A DNA stretch of 55,158 nt, from assembly GCA_965653565.1 (NCBI GenBank), contig CBFHAI010000029.1:1-55158 (forward strand). The letters are read 5' to 3'. Within the stretch, counting starts at the first letter, position 1, and each line of letters starts with the position of its first letter. Source of the DNA: JALCLA01 sp965653565. Its GTDB lineage: Bacteria; Pseudomonadota; Gammaproteobacteria; Xanthomonadales; Xanthomonadaceae. The position numbers were made by a program, and so were the translations under genes. The notes beneath the pieces are model-generated. The model saw nothing but the letters and a program-made list of their open reading frames with translations. It did no database searches and was not told the DNA's origin. Of the stretch, positions 1-7,379 are shown piece after piece.

Positions 1-49
1 GACTCCCGACTCCCGACTCCCGACTCCCGACTCCCGACTCCCGACTCCA
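1..49. repeat. Period-7 tandem array (GACTCCC)n, cut by the window edge
   Basis: Six perfect GACTCCC heptamers run from position 1 to 42 and a seventh with one change (GACTCCA) ends at 49. The array lies just downstream of the stop codon of the minus-strand DPP-IV-like gene and probably continues to the left of the window. A similar period-7 array ending in TCCC lies downstream of trxA at 53093-53113. No coding function is apparent. Confidence 0.9.
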
Positions 50-50
50 G

Positions 51-82
51 GCGCTGAGCGCCCAGCGCCCAGCGCTCAGCGC
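51..82. repeat. Inverted repeat containing the DPP-IV-like stop codon
   Basis: An 11-base arm at 51-61 (GCGCTGAGCGC) is perfectly complementary to the arm at 72-82, with a 10-base loop. The stretch is built of repeated AGCGCCC-type units. The stop codon of the upstream minus-strand gene (76-78) lies inside the right arm. No T-tract follows on the minus strand, so it is not a classic intrinsic terminator, although it could still protect the mRNA 3' end. Confidence 0.7.
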
Positions 83-2388
83 CCAGCGACCCCAGGCGCC
101 TTCAAACACCGCGCGAAGAAATCTTCCGTCAGCCGCAACCGATGCAGCAGATCGCCTTTCTGCAAGCCGTGTTTCGCTCCGGGATACGTCATCAACTCGA
201 AGCGCTTGCCGCGCTGTTGCAACGCGCTCATCAGCTTGGTCGAGTTGGTGAACAACACGTTGTCGTCGGCCATGCCGTGGATCAGCAGCAGTTTCGATGT
301 CAGGCCGTCGAGGTGCGAGAAGACGCTGGCGGCTTCGTAGCCTTCCTGGTTGGCTTGCGGGTGATCCATGTAGCGTTCGGTGTAGTGCGTGTCGTACAGG
401 GCCCAATCGGTGACGGGGGCGCCGGCCACGCCGCAGGCGTAGACGTCGCTGCGTTTGGACAGCAGCATCAGTGTCATGTAGCCGCCGTTCGACCAGCCGT
501 AGACGCCGACGCGCTTGGCGTCGACCCAGGGTTGCGTGGCGAGCCACTGCACGCCGCGAACCTGATCGTCGACTTCGACGGTGCCCTGTTTGCGGAATAG
601 CGCGCCGCCGAATTTCGCGCCGCGGCGCGGTGTGCCGCGGTTGTCGATCGAGAAAACGACGTAGCCCTGTTGCGCGAGATACTGGTTGAAATCGGGCGCC
701 CAGACATTCTTCACCGTCTGGCCGGCGGGGCCGCCGTAGACCAGGCTCACCACTGGATATTTCTTCGCCGCGTCGAAGCCGCGCGGCTTGATCAGGCTGT
801 AGTGCAGCACGGTGCCGTCTTCGGCCAGCAGCTGGCCGTATTCGATCGGCAAATGCGCGCCGAGGAATTTCGCGTACGGGTGTTCTTCGTCACGCAGGTC
901 GTTGCGCAGCAAGGTCGCGATCTTTTCGCCGCCGGCGCGGTACAGCTCGATCTGCGGCGGCGTGCCGGAATTCGACCAGCTGTCGACGAAGATCGCCGCG
1001 TTGTCGCTGAACTTCGCGTCGTGCCAGCCGGGTGTGGTCGTCAATCGCTGCGGCTCGCCGCCGGCAAGCGGCAAGGCGTAGACGTTGCGCTCGATCGGCG
1101 AGTCCCTGGTGGCGCTGAAATAGACCTTGCCGGCGGGCTCGTCGACCGCGAGAACTTCTTCGACCATCCACTCGCCGCGCGTGAGTTGCTGTGCCTTGCC
1201 GGCGGCATCGTAGCGATAAAGATGGGCGAAACCGTCGCGCGCCGACGTCCACAGGAAGCCACCGGCATCGAGGAATTTCAGGTTCGAGTGCAGATCGATC
1301 CAGGTGGCGCTGGTTTCGCTCAGCAGCGTGCGTTGCTCGCCGGTGGCGAGCGTGGCTTCGATCAGGTCGAGCGTGCGCTGGTCGCGGCTCTGGCGCTGGA
1401 AGGCGAGGCGGTCGGCGTCGATCCAGTCGACGCGCGCGAGGTAGATATCCTGGTTGTCGCCCAGATCGATCTCGAAATTGCTGCCAGCCGGATAAACCCG
1501 GCGTCGATGCGGGCCGCGTGTGCCGTCGGCGTTGCGTTCCCACGCCAGCATTTCCCGCTCGATCGTACGCACCACGAACAGTTCGATCTTGACGTTCGGG
1601 TCGCCGGCCGCCGGATAACGCTGCTGCACCACCTCGGTGCGGTCGGCATAGATCTCGAAACGTTCGCGCACCGGCACGGCGGTTTCGTCGATGCGGGCGT
1701 AGGCGATGTGGGCGTCGTCGGGCGACCACCAGTAGCCGGTGTGGCGATCCATCTCTTCGTCGGCGACGAATTCGGCGACAGCGTTGCCGATCACGTCGCT
1801 GCCATCGAAGGTGAGCTGGCGTTCGGCACCGCTCGCAAGATCGATCAGCCACAGATTGCGATCGCGTACGAAACTGACGAATTTGCCTTGCGGCGAAACT
1901 TTCGGATCGGTGGCGAAGCCGCGGCCGGAGGTGAGTTTGCGGACCGCCTGTTTCGCGGGCTTGTCGAGTTCGTACAGATACAACTCGCCGCCGAGCGGGA
2001 ACAGCAGGCGCTTGCCGTCGGGCGCCCATTCGTAGTCGACGATGCCCGACAGCGAGGCGATGCGCTGGCGTTCGCGGCGTGCCTTTTCTTCATCCGACAA
2101 CACTTCTTCGCCGGGCAGCACGACCTGCGAATCGACCAGCATGCGGGTTTCGCCCGATGCCACGTGGTACTCCCACAGATCGAGCTTGAAGCGATCGGAT
2201 TGCTTGCCGCGCAGGAAGGTGACGCGCGAACCGTCGGGCGCGACTTTCGGCTTCGTCAGCGTGGGACCGGAGAGCGGCGCATCGCCGGTGAGGGCTTCGA
2301 GGGTGAGGCCTTGCATCGGCGGCTCGGGTTTTTCGGCGAGGGCGGGCAGGGAAGTCATCGCGAGCAGCAGCGGCAGCAGCAAACGCAT
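76..2388 (-). CDS. Secreted S9B dipeptidyl peptidase IV-like serine peptidase
   Basis: This 770-residue protein is a prolyl-oligopeptidase-clan peptidase expected to cleave X-Pro dipeptides from peptides in the periplasm or outside the cell. A signal peptide covers about residues 1-18 and ends LPALA. The N-terminal half is a beta-propeller and contains the ADEEMDRHTGYWW stretch, which resembles the paired-glutamate motif that binds the substrate N-terminus in bacterial DPP-IV. The C-terminal alpha/beta-hydrolase half has the nucleophile S633 in GWSNGG, the acid in GMADDNV and the histidine in GAKHGL. I chose the start at 2388 because a GGAG-type ribosome site (CGGAGTG) precedes it and the signal peptide begins there; a longer frame to 2577 has neither. 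Its stop codon lies inside a repeat array. The family call is firm; the exact substrate is inferred. Confidence 0.93.
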   Translation of the reverse strand: MRLLLPLLLAMTSLPALAEKPEPPMQGLTLEALTGDAPLSGPTLTKPKVAPDGSRVTFLRGKQSDRFKLDLWEYHVASGETRMLVDSQVVLPGEEVLSDEEKARRERQRIASLSGIVDYEWAPDGKRLLFPLGGELYLYELDKPAKQAVRKLTSGRGFATDPKVSPQGKFVSFVRDRNLWLIDLASGAERQLTFDGSDVIGNAVAEFVADEEMDRHTGYWWSPDDAHIAYARIDETAVPVRERFEIYADRTEVVQQRYPAAGDPNVKIELFVVRTIEREMLAWERNADGTRGPHRRRVYPAGSNFEIDLGDNQDIYLARVDWIDADRLAFQRQSRDQRTLDLIEATLATGEQRTLLSETSATWIDLHSNLKFLDAGGFLWTSARDGFAHLYRYDAAGKAQQLTRGEWMVEEVLAVDEPAGKVYFSATRDSPIERNVYALPLAGGEPQRLTTTPGWHDAKFSDNAAIFVDSWSNSGTPPQIELYRAGGEKIATLLRNDLRDEEHPYAKFLGAHLPIEYGQLLAEDGTVLHYSLIKPRGFDAAKKYPVVSLVYGGPAGQTVKNVWAPDFNQYLAQQGYVVFSIDNRGTPRRGAKFGGALFRKQGTVEVDDQVRGVQWLATQPWVDAKRVGVYGWSNGGYMTLMLLSKRSDVYACGVAGAPVTDWALYDTHYTERYMDHPQANQEGYEAASVFSHLDGLTSKLLLIHGMADDNVLFTNSTKLMSALQQRGKRFELMTYPGAKHGLQKGDLLHRLRLTEDFFARCLKAPGVAGR

Positions 2389-2482
2389 CGGAACACTCCG
2401 GAAAACGGCATGCCGCGATTGTGCCTGCTGCCGCGGGCCGGGCCTATCGTGCGGCGCGGCATGCCGGGAATTTCGGTCGAAA

Positions 2483-3247
2483 TCAGGCCAGATAGCCGCC
2501 ATCCACCGCAAACACGGCGCCGGTGACATACGCGGCGGCCGGCGCGGCGAGGAACAGCGCCATCGGTGCGATTTCATCGGGCTGCGCGACGCGTTGCAGC
2601 GGAATCATGCGCAGCATCATGTCGAGGATTTTCGGATTGCCGGTGAGCGCCGATGCGAACTTGGTGTCGGTGAGCCCGGGCAGGATCGCGTTGACGCGGA
2701 TGCCGTGCGCCGCCAGTTCCTTCGCGAAACCTTCGGTCATGTTGACGATGCCGGCCTTCGTCATCGAGTACACCAATTGCCCGAACGCGGCGCGGCGCGC
2801 GTTGACCGAGGCGATGTTGATGATCGCGCCGCCGCCGTGATCCTTCATGCGGCGCGCGGCCTGCACCGTGGTCCAGAAATAGCCGCGCAGGTTCACTTCG
2901 ACGGTTTTCTCGTAGGCCGCCAGGTCCATGTCGAGGGCCGGGCCGAAGTAGGGATTGGCGGCGGCGTTGTTCACCAGGATGGACGGCGTTTTGCCGGCCG
3001 CGTCGAGCGTGGCGAACAAGGCTTCGATGCTGGCCGGATCGCCGACGTGCATCGCCTGCGCCTCGGCCGAGCCGCCGGCAGCGCGAATCGCGCTCGCGAC
3101 TTCTTCGCAACTTTCACGCTTGCGGCTGGCGCAGACCACATGCGCGCCGTGCTGCGCCAGCAGGCCGGCGATCGACGCGCCGATGCCGCGCGAGGCGCCG
3201 CTGACGAGGGCCGTGCGGCCGGCGAGATCGAATAGCGCGTCGCTCAT
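2483..3247 (-). CDS. SDR-family NAD(P)-dependent oxidoreductase
   Basis: This 254-residue cytoplasmic protein is a classical short-chain dehydrogenase/reductase. The nucleotide-binding glycine motif SGASRGIG lies at about residues 16-23, the NNAA motif in the middle of the Rossmann fold, and the catalytic pair in YSMTK after a conserved serine in INIAS. The C-terminus GAVFAVDGGYLA is typical of the FabG/glucose-dehydrogenase branch. It is divergent from a second, unrelated SDR at 3318, with 70 bases between the start codons that presumably hold both promoters. The DPP-IV-like gene lies 94 bases downstream on the same strand and could share a transcript. The substrate cannot be read from the sequence. 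Confidence 0.9.
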   Translation of the reverse strand: MSDALFDLAGRTALVSGASRGIGASIAGLLAQHGAHVVCASRKRESCEEVASAIRAAGGSAEAQAMHVGDPASIEALFATLDAAGKTPSILVNNAAANPYFGPALDMDLAAYEKTVEVNLRGYFWTTVQAARRMKDHGGGAIINIASVNARRAAFGQLVYSMTKAGIVNMTEGFAKELAAHGIRVNAILPGLTDTKFASALTGNPKILDMMLRMIPLQRVAQPDEIAPMALFLAAPAAAYVTGAVFAVDGGYLA

Positions 3248-3317
3248 GTCGTTGCTTCCATACGGACTGGTATCCTCAGGAATCTAACATGCCCGCCGCC
3301 GGGTCCGGAGCCGCCCC

Positions 3318-4112
3318 ATGACGCAGCGCAAAGTCCTCATCACCGGTGCCGGCAGCGGCCTGGGACGCGCGCTCGCGCAGCGTTATGCGAAGGCCGGTTG
3401 CGCGGTGGGTTGCGCCGATCTGAATTTCGAACGCGCGGAAGAAACGGTGGCCGCGCTGCCGGGCTCAGGACACCTGGCGTTCGCGGTGGACGTAGGCGAC
3501 GATCAGGCCTTCGATCGCTTCGCGGCCGATGTGCGGCAGGTGTGGGGCGGGCCGGACGTGGTGATCAACAACGCGGGCATTCCCAGCGGCGGCGGACTGG
3601 TCGACGCCACGATGGCCGAATGGCGCGAAGTGCTGGAGATCAATCTGCTCGGCGTGGTGCGCGGCTGCCGCGCCTTCGTGCCGGGCATGCTCGAAGCCGA
3701 TCGCGGACAGATCATCAACACCGCCTCGTTCGCCGCCCTGGCCGGCGCGCCGCACATCATGACCTACGGCGTGTCGAAGGCGGCGGTGTACACCTTGTCG
3801 GAACAACTGCGCGCCGAATTGCACGGCACCGGCGTGAAAGTGTCGGTGATCTGTCCGGCCTTCTTCCAGACCAATCTGCTGCAGAACTGGCGCGGCAGCG
3901 AACGCATGCGGCATGCGGCCGGCAAGCTGATGCAGTATTCGACCGACACGCTCGACAGCGTCGCCGACAACACCTTCGCAGCGGCCGAACGCGGCCAGTT
4001 TCTGATCCTGCCCACGCGGCAGGAACCGCTGCGCTGGCGCATGAAGCGCTGGTTCCCGAACTTCTATTTCCGCCAGTTCATGAAGCTGGCGGCGGCGCGC
4101 GGCAAGGAGTGA
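3318..4112 (+). CDS. SDR-family oxidoreductase, first gene of a probable lipid-related operon
   Basis: This 264-residue classical short-chain dehydrogenase has the cofactor motif TGAGSGLG at residues 10-17, the NNAG motif, a catalytic serine in NTASF and the YGVSK catalytic tyrosine/lysine. The C-terminus is basic and aromatic (RWRMKRWFPNFYFR), which may allow peripheral membrane contact. GGAG at about 3306 is the likely ribosome site. Its stop is 4 bases before the next start, so translation of the enoyl-reductase-like gene is probably coupled. The substrate is unknown; the neighbour suggests lipid or polyketide-like chemistry, which is an inference. Confidence 0.9.
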   Translation: MTQRKVLITGAGSGLGRALAQRYAKAGCAVGCADLNFERAEETVAALPGSGHLAFAVDVGDDQAFDRFAADVRQVWGGPDVVINNAGIPSGGGLVDATMAEWREVLEINLLGVVRGCRAFVPGMLEADRGQIINTASFAALAGAPHIMTYGVSKAAVYTLSEQLRAELHGTGVKVSVICPAFFQTNLLQNWRGSERMRHAAGKLMQYSTDTLDSVADNTFAAAERGQFLILPTRQEPLRWRMKRWFPNFYFRQFMKLAAARGKE

Positions 4113-4116
4113 TGCG

Positions 4117-5172
4117 ATGCGCTGGATGATCTATGGCGCCAACGGCTACACCGGCAAGCTCATCGCGCGCGAAGCCAAGGCGCGTGGATTGTCGCCGGTG
4201 CTCGCCGGCCGCAATGCCGGCGCGTTGCAGGCGCTGTCGGACGAAACCGGTTTCGAGCATCGCGTTTTCGGGCTCCAAGCCGATGCGCTCAAGCAGGGCC
4301 TGGCAGGCATGCAGCTGGTGCTGCATTGCGCCGGACCGTTCTCGGCCACCTGCGCGCCGATGCTCGAAGCTTGTCTCGCGCAGCAGGTGCATTACCTCGA
4401 TATCACCGGCGAAATCGACGTTTTCGCCCATTGCCACGCACAGGACGAGCGCGCCAAAAAGGCCAGTATCGTAGTGCTGCCGGGTTCCGGGTTCGATGTG
4501 GTGCCGACCGATTGCGTGGCCGCGCAATTGCAGCGCGATCTGCCCGAGGCGACGCATCTGGTGCTCGCGTTCGATGCCGGCGGCGGCTTCAGCCCCGGCA
4601 CCGCGAAAACCAGCGTGGAAGGACTCGGCAAAGGCGGCCGCATCCGTGTCGACGGCAAGCTCACGCGCGTGCCGCTGGCCTGGAAGACGCGCACGTTCGA
4701 GCGTCCAGCCACGACGGTGGCGCCGGCGGCCGAACGCAGCGCGGTGACGATTCCGTGGGGTGATGTCTACACCTCGTACGTATCGACCGGCATTCCGAAT
4801 GTCGAGGTCTATACGACGGTGCCGCCCGCGACGATTTCGCGCCTGAGGAAACTGCGATTGCTCGGGCCGTTGCTCGGGCTCGGCTTCGTGCAGTCGTTCC
4901 TGAAATCGCGCGTGGAACGCAGCGTGAAAGGCCCGAGCGAAAGCAAACGCGCGGGCACCGAGAGCATCGTGTGGGGCGAAGTGCGCAACGCCGCCGGCAA
5001 GACCGTGCGGCGCCGCCTGCGCGCCCCGAACGGTTATGACATCACGGTGACGGCGGCGCTCGGCATTGTCGGGAAACTGCTGCGCGAACAAGTGCCCGGC
5101 GGCTACTACACGCCGTCGAAACTGATGGGCGCCGACTACGTCTTCACCTTGCCGGGCGTAGCCGAAGTCTGA
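4117..5172 (+). CDS. Saccharopine dehydrogenase-like / trans-acting enoyl reductase family protein
   Basis: This 351-residue protein begins with a Rossmann motif (IYGANGYTGKL, residues 4-14), followed by AGRN, as in the saccharopine-dehydrogenase-like NADP-binding family. The GSGFDVVPTDC segment at about residues 125-135 is typical of the trans-acting enoyl reductase subgroup known from mycobacterial lipid synthesis. An AAGGAG ribosome site overlaps the end of the preceding SDR gene, and the two genes lie 4 bases apart. The likely role is NAD(P)H-dependent reduction of an unsaturated acyl or related intermediate with the SDR partner. The family is clear; the substrate is not. Confidence 0.85.
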   Translation: MRWMIYGANGYTGKLIAREAKARGLSPVLAGRNAGALQALSDETGFEHRVFGLQADALKQGLAGMQLVLHCAGPFSATCAPMLEACLAQQVHYLDITGEIDVFAHCHAQDERAKKASIVVLPGSGFDVVPTDCVAAQLQRDLPEATHLVLAFDAGGGFSPGTAKTSVEGLGKGGRIRVDGKLTRVPLAWKTRTFERPATTVAPAAERSAVTIPWGDVYTSYVSTGIPNVEVYTTVPPATISRLRKLRLLGPLLGLGFVQSFLKSRVERSVKGPSESKRAGTESIVWGEVRNAAGKTVRRRLRAPNGYDITVTAALGIVGKLLREQVPGGYYTPSKLMGADYVFTLPGVAEV

Positions 5173-5240
5173 CGCCGCGCTTGGCAGCGGCAGCGCCGCC
5201 CACTACCCTTTGCCGCCTCAAGCAACCCCCGGAAGTCCCG

Positions 5241-5849
5241 ATGTCGCTCGCCACACCGCCCAACGATCCCCGCCTCGGCCCGCTGCCCGCCCTGATTTTC
5301 GGGTCGCGCTGGCTGCAGTTGCCGCTCTATCTGGGCCTGATCGTGGCGCAGGGCGTGTACGTGGTGCTGTTCGTGAAGGAGCTGTGGCATCTGATCCACG
5401 AAACGATGGCCTTCAACGAGCAGCAGATCATGCTGGCGGTGCTGGGGCTGATCGACGTGGTGATGATTTCCAATCTGCTGGTGATGGTGATCGTCGGCGG
5501 TTATGAAACTTTCGTGTCGCGGCTGCGGCTCGAAGGCCATCCGGATCAGCCCGAGTGGCTGAGCCACGTGAACGCCGCGGTGCTGAAGGTGAAGCTCGCC
5601 ACCGCCATCATCGGCATCAGCTCGATCCACTTGTTGAAGACCTTCATCGAAGCCGGGCAGCTCGGCCTGCCGATGTGCGATGCGGCCAGCAAGGCGGCCA
5701 CGTCGATGTGCAGTAATTCGACCGAAACCGGCGTGCTGTGGCAGACCATCATCCACATGGCCTTCATCCTGTCGGCGATCGGTATCGCCTGGATCGATCG
5801 GTTGATGCAACCGCCGGTGCGTCCCGGCAAGGCGCACGACGCGCACTGA
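5241..5849 (+). CDS. YqhA / UPF0114 family inner-membrane protein
   Basis: This 202-residue protein matches the YqhA (TIGR00645) family: SRWLQLPLYLGL at the N-terminus, LIDVVMISNLLVMV in the second membrane segment, GGYETFVS, and ISSIHLLKTF followed by a last hydrophobic span with IIHMAFILSA. Three to four membrane helices are visible. It carries a longer N-terminus and an insert near residue 150 (GQLGLPMC...) compared with the roughly 164-residue E. coli protein. I chose ATG 5241 because GGAAG lies just upstream and the frame before it is low in conservation. It is 68 bases after the enoyl-reductase-like gene and may be its last operon member. Function is not established for the family. Confidence 0.85.
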   Translation: MSLATPPNDPRLGPLPALIFGSRWLQLPLYLGLIVAQGVYVVLFVKELWHLIHETMAFNEQQIMLAVLGLIDVVMISNLLVMVIVGGYETFVSRLRLEGHPDQPEWLSHVNAAVLKVKLATAIIGISSIHLLKTFIEAGQLGLPMCDAASKAATSMCSNSTETGVLWQTIIHMAFILSAIGIAWIDRLMQPPVRPGKAHDAH

Positions 5850-5858
5850 GCGGCGCGA

Positions 5859-7232
5859 TCAGCGGCTTGCGGGCGGTGGCTGCGGTTCGCCGCGCATGAT
5901 CGCGCGACCGGCTTCGCTCGCGACGAGTCGGTCGTACGGCAGCGAAGGCGCGGGAAATTCCAGCGACGCGGCGTAGCGTTTATGGCGTGACGTGAATATG
6001 TCGGCGCCGGCGACGCGATCGAGTGCTTCGACATAGGCCTCCGGTGTCGAATACACGGTGCGCGACAGGCAACACAGCGAGTGGTCGCGCAAGACGGCGT
6101 CGAGACTGCTGCCGCGTTCGCGCAAGGCCAGATCGGCTTCGAGCCAGAACGCCGCGCCGCTCCAGTAGACGCGCATGTGGGCGCGGCGTCGGCCCATTTC
6201 GCGCGCCGCTTGTTCCAGCGTGAGGCCGGCTGCATTTCGATCGGCGCGGCCGCGACCGAAGCCGGCTTCGAGGCGTTTCCATGCTTCGCCCGCCGACAGC
6301 TCGCCGACGCGTGCGCGCAGCACGTTCTGGTAGTAGCTCGCGAGTCCTTCGCCGAGCCAGCGACCGCGCGTGCTCAGGTAGGGATGCAGCAAGTGCGAGA
6401 ATTCGTGCGTGGCGGTCCAGTCCTTGATCAATGCATCCGCCGCTGCATCCGCACCGACGAACAGATGCACCGCGCTGCCGCCGCCGCGCGTGACTTCGCC
6501 CCACGGCGCGGCGCTACGTTCGCCGGGAATCGGCACGACGAGAATTTGCGCGTCGTCGCGCGGCAAGCGACCGTAGGCACCGGCGAGCGCACGCGCGACG
6601 GGGTCGATGCGGTGCAACTGGTCCGCGCTCCAAGGCGGCAGGATCGACACGCGCAATGCGCCGCCGGGCAACGCGATCGCTTGTTCCTCGAAGCGGCCGA
6701 ACGCAGTCAGTGCGGGCCAATCGGCGGCGGTCGGTCCGAGGCGATAGGCATTTGCCCGGCCTTCGATCGGAGGCCACGGCACGGACACCGACCAACCTTC
6801 GGGCAAGTCGAACGCAATCGTGCTGTCGGGATCGATGTGCTGCGGACGCCAGAGCCAGCGGTCCGGGTCGAGCACGAAGTACTGCCCCTGGCTGTACGCG
6901 AAACGCTGGCGCTCGGCTTTGGCACTGCCGGCGAGATCCACCCGGGTCAGCAGACATTCGCCGCGCTGCCAGTCTATGGCGCGCAGGCGATCGTCGATTT
7001 CAACCAGGCCCGCTGAGGAATCGCGCCGCGCTTCAGTGCGGAAGCGGCTGGCGCCGCGAACGCCCGGCGCGAACTCGACCTCGTCCAGCGCAACGTCGCT
7101 GCATGCGCGGATGGCGAGCGTCTGCGAAGCCGCATCGAGCTGCGCCGTGAAAGTCCACGGCGTCGCTGCCGCGGCCGAGCCCGCCGGCAAGGCGATAGCG
7201 ACGACAGCGATGGCGAGAGCTTTGGTCAGCAT
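5859..7232 (-). CDS. Secreted HExxH metallopeptidase-like protein (peptidase MA type)
   Basis: This 457-residue protein starts with a signal peptide (hydrophobic core ALAIAVVAIALPAGSAAAA). The only recognisable catalytic signature is HEFSH at residues 276-280, followed by WLGEGLASYY, in which E295 could be the third zinc ligand. That arrangement is characteristic of gluzincin, peptidase-MA-like proteins. The first 200 residues look beta-rich, as in the N-terminal domain of M61-like peptidases, but I cannot assign a subfamily. It is convergent with the YqhA-like gene, 9 bases apart, and divergent from uvrD. A secreted zinc peptidase is the best inference; an inactive relative is possible. Confidence 0.7.
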   Translation of the reverse strand: MLTKALAIAVVAIALPAGSAAAATPWTFTAQLDAASQTLAIRACSDVALDEVEFAPGVRGASRFRTEARRDSSAGLVEIDDRLRAIDWQRGECLLTRVDLAGSAKAERQRFAYSQGQYFVLDPDRWLWRPQHIDPDSTIAFDLPEGWSVSVPWPPIEGRANAYRLGPTAADWPALTAFGRFEEQAIALPGGALRVSILPPWSADQLHRIDPVARALAGAYGRLPRDDAQILVVPIPGERSAAPWGEVTRGGGSAVHLFVGADAAADALIKDWTATHEFSHLLHPYLSTRGRWLGEGLASYYQNVLRARVGELSAGEAWKRLEAGFGRGRADRNAAGLTLEQAAREMGRRRAHMRVYWSGAAFWLEADLALRERGSSLDAVLRDHSLCCLSRTVYSTPEAYVEALDRVAGADIFTSRHKRYAASLEFPAPSLPYDRLVASEAGRAIMRGEPQPPPASR

Positions 7233-7367
7233 GCGAAGAAGAGATCGTACCCGGCACGAAGGTTCCGCGACCGCGTCGAGGCGAACCGCTGGCGCGATGA
7301 GGCGGTGTCAAGCGGTGCGAATCGCTCGTGCGACCCTACCGCAGGAACGCCGACCGGCCCGCACCGC

Positions 7368-7373
7368 TAGAAT
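7368..7373 (+). promoter_or_regulatory. Candidate -10 element of uvrD, leaderless arrangement
   Basis: TAGAAT lies six bases before the uvrD start codon at 7380. With usual -10 to +1 spacing, transcription would begin at or next to the A of ATG, and no Shine-Dalgarno sequence lies in between. No good -35 hexamer is visible at 16-18 bases upstream. Confidence 0.5.
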
Positions 7374-7379
7374 TCACGC

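Noticed and set aside
1..49. CRISPR array
   Set aside because: The units are 7 bases with no spacers, and no cas genes are in the window.
2389..2577. N-terminal extension of the DPP-IV-like protein (63 residues)
   Set aside because: The extension is Arg/Pro-rich, has no ribosome site and would bury the signal peptide.
7233..7379. LexA operator controlling uvrD
   Set aside because: I searched by eye for CTG-N10-CAG-type and related palindromes in the divergent spacer and found none convincing.
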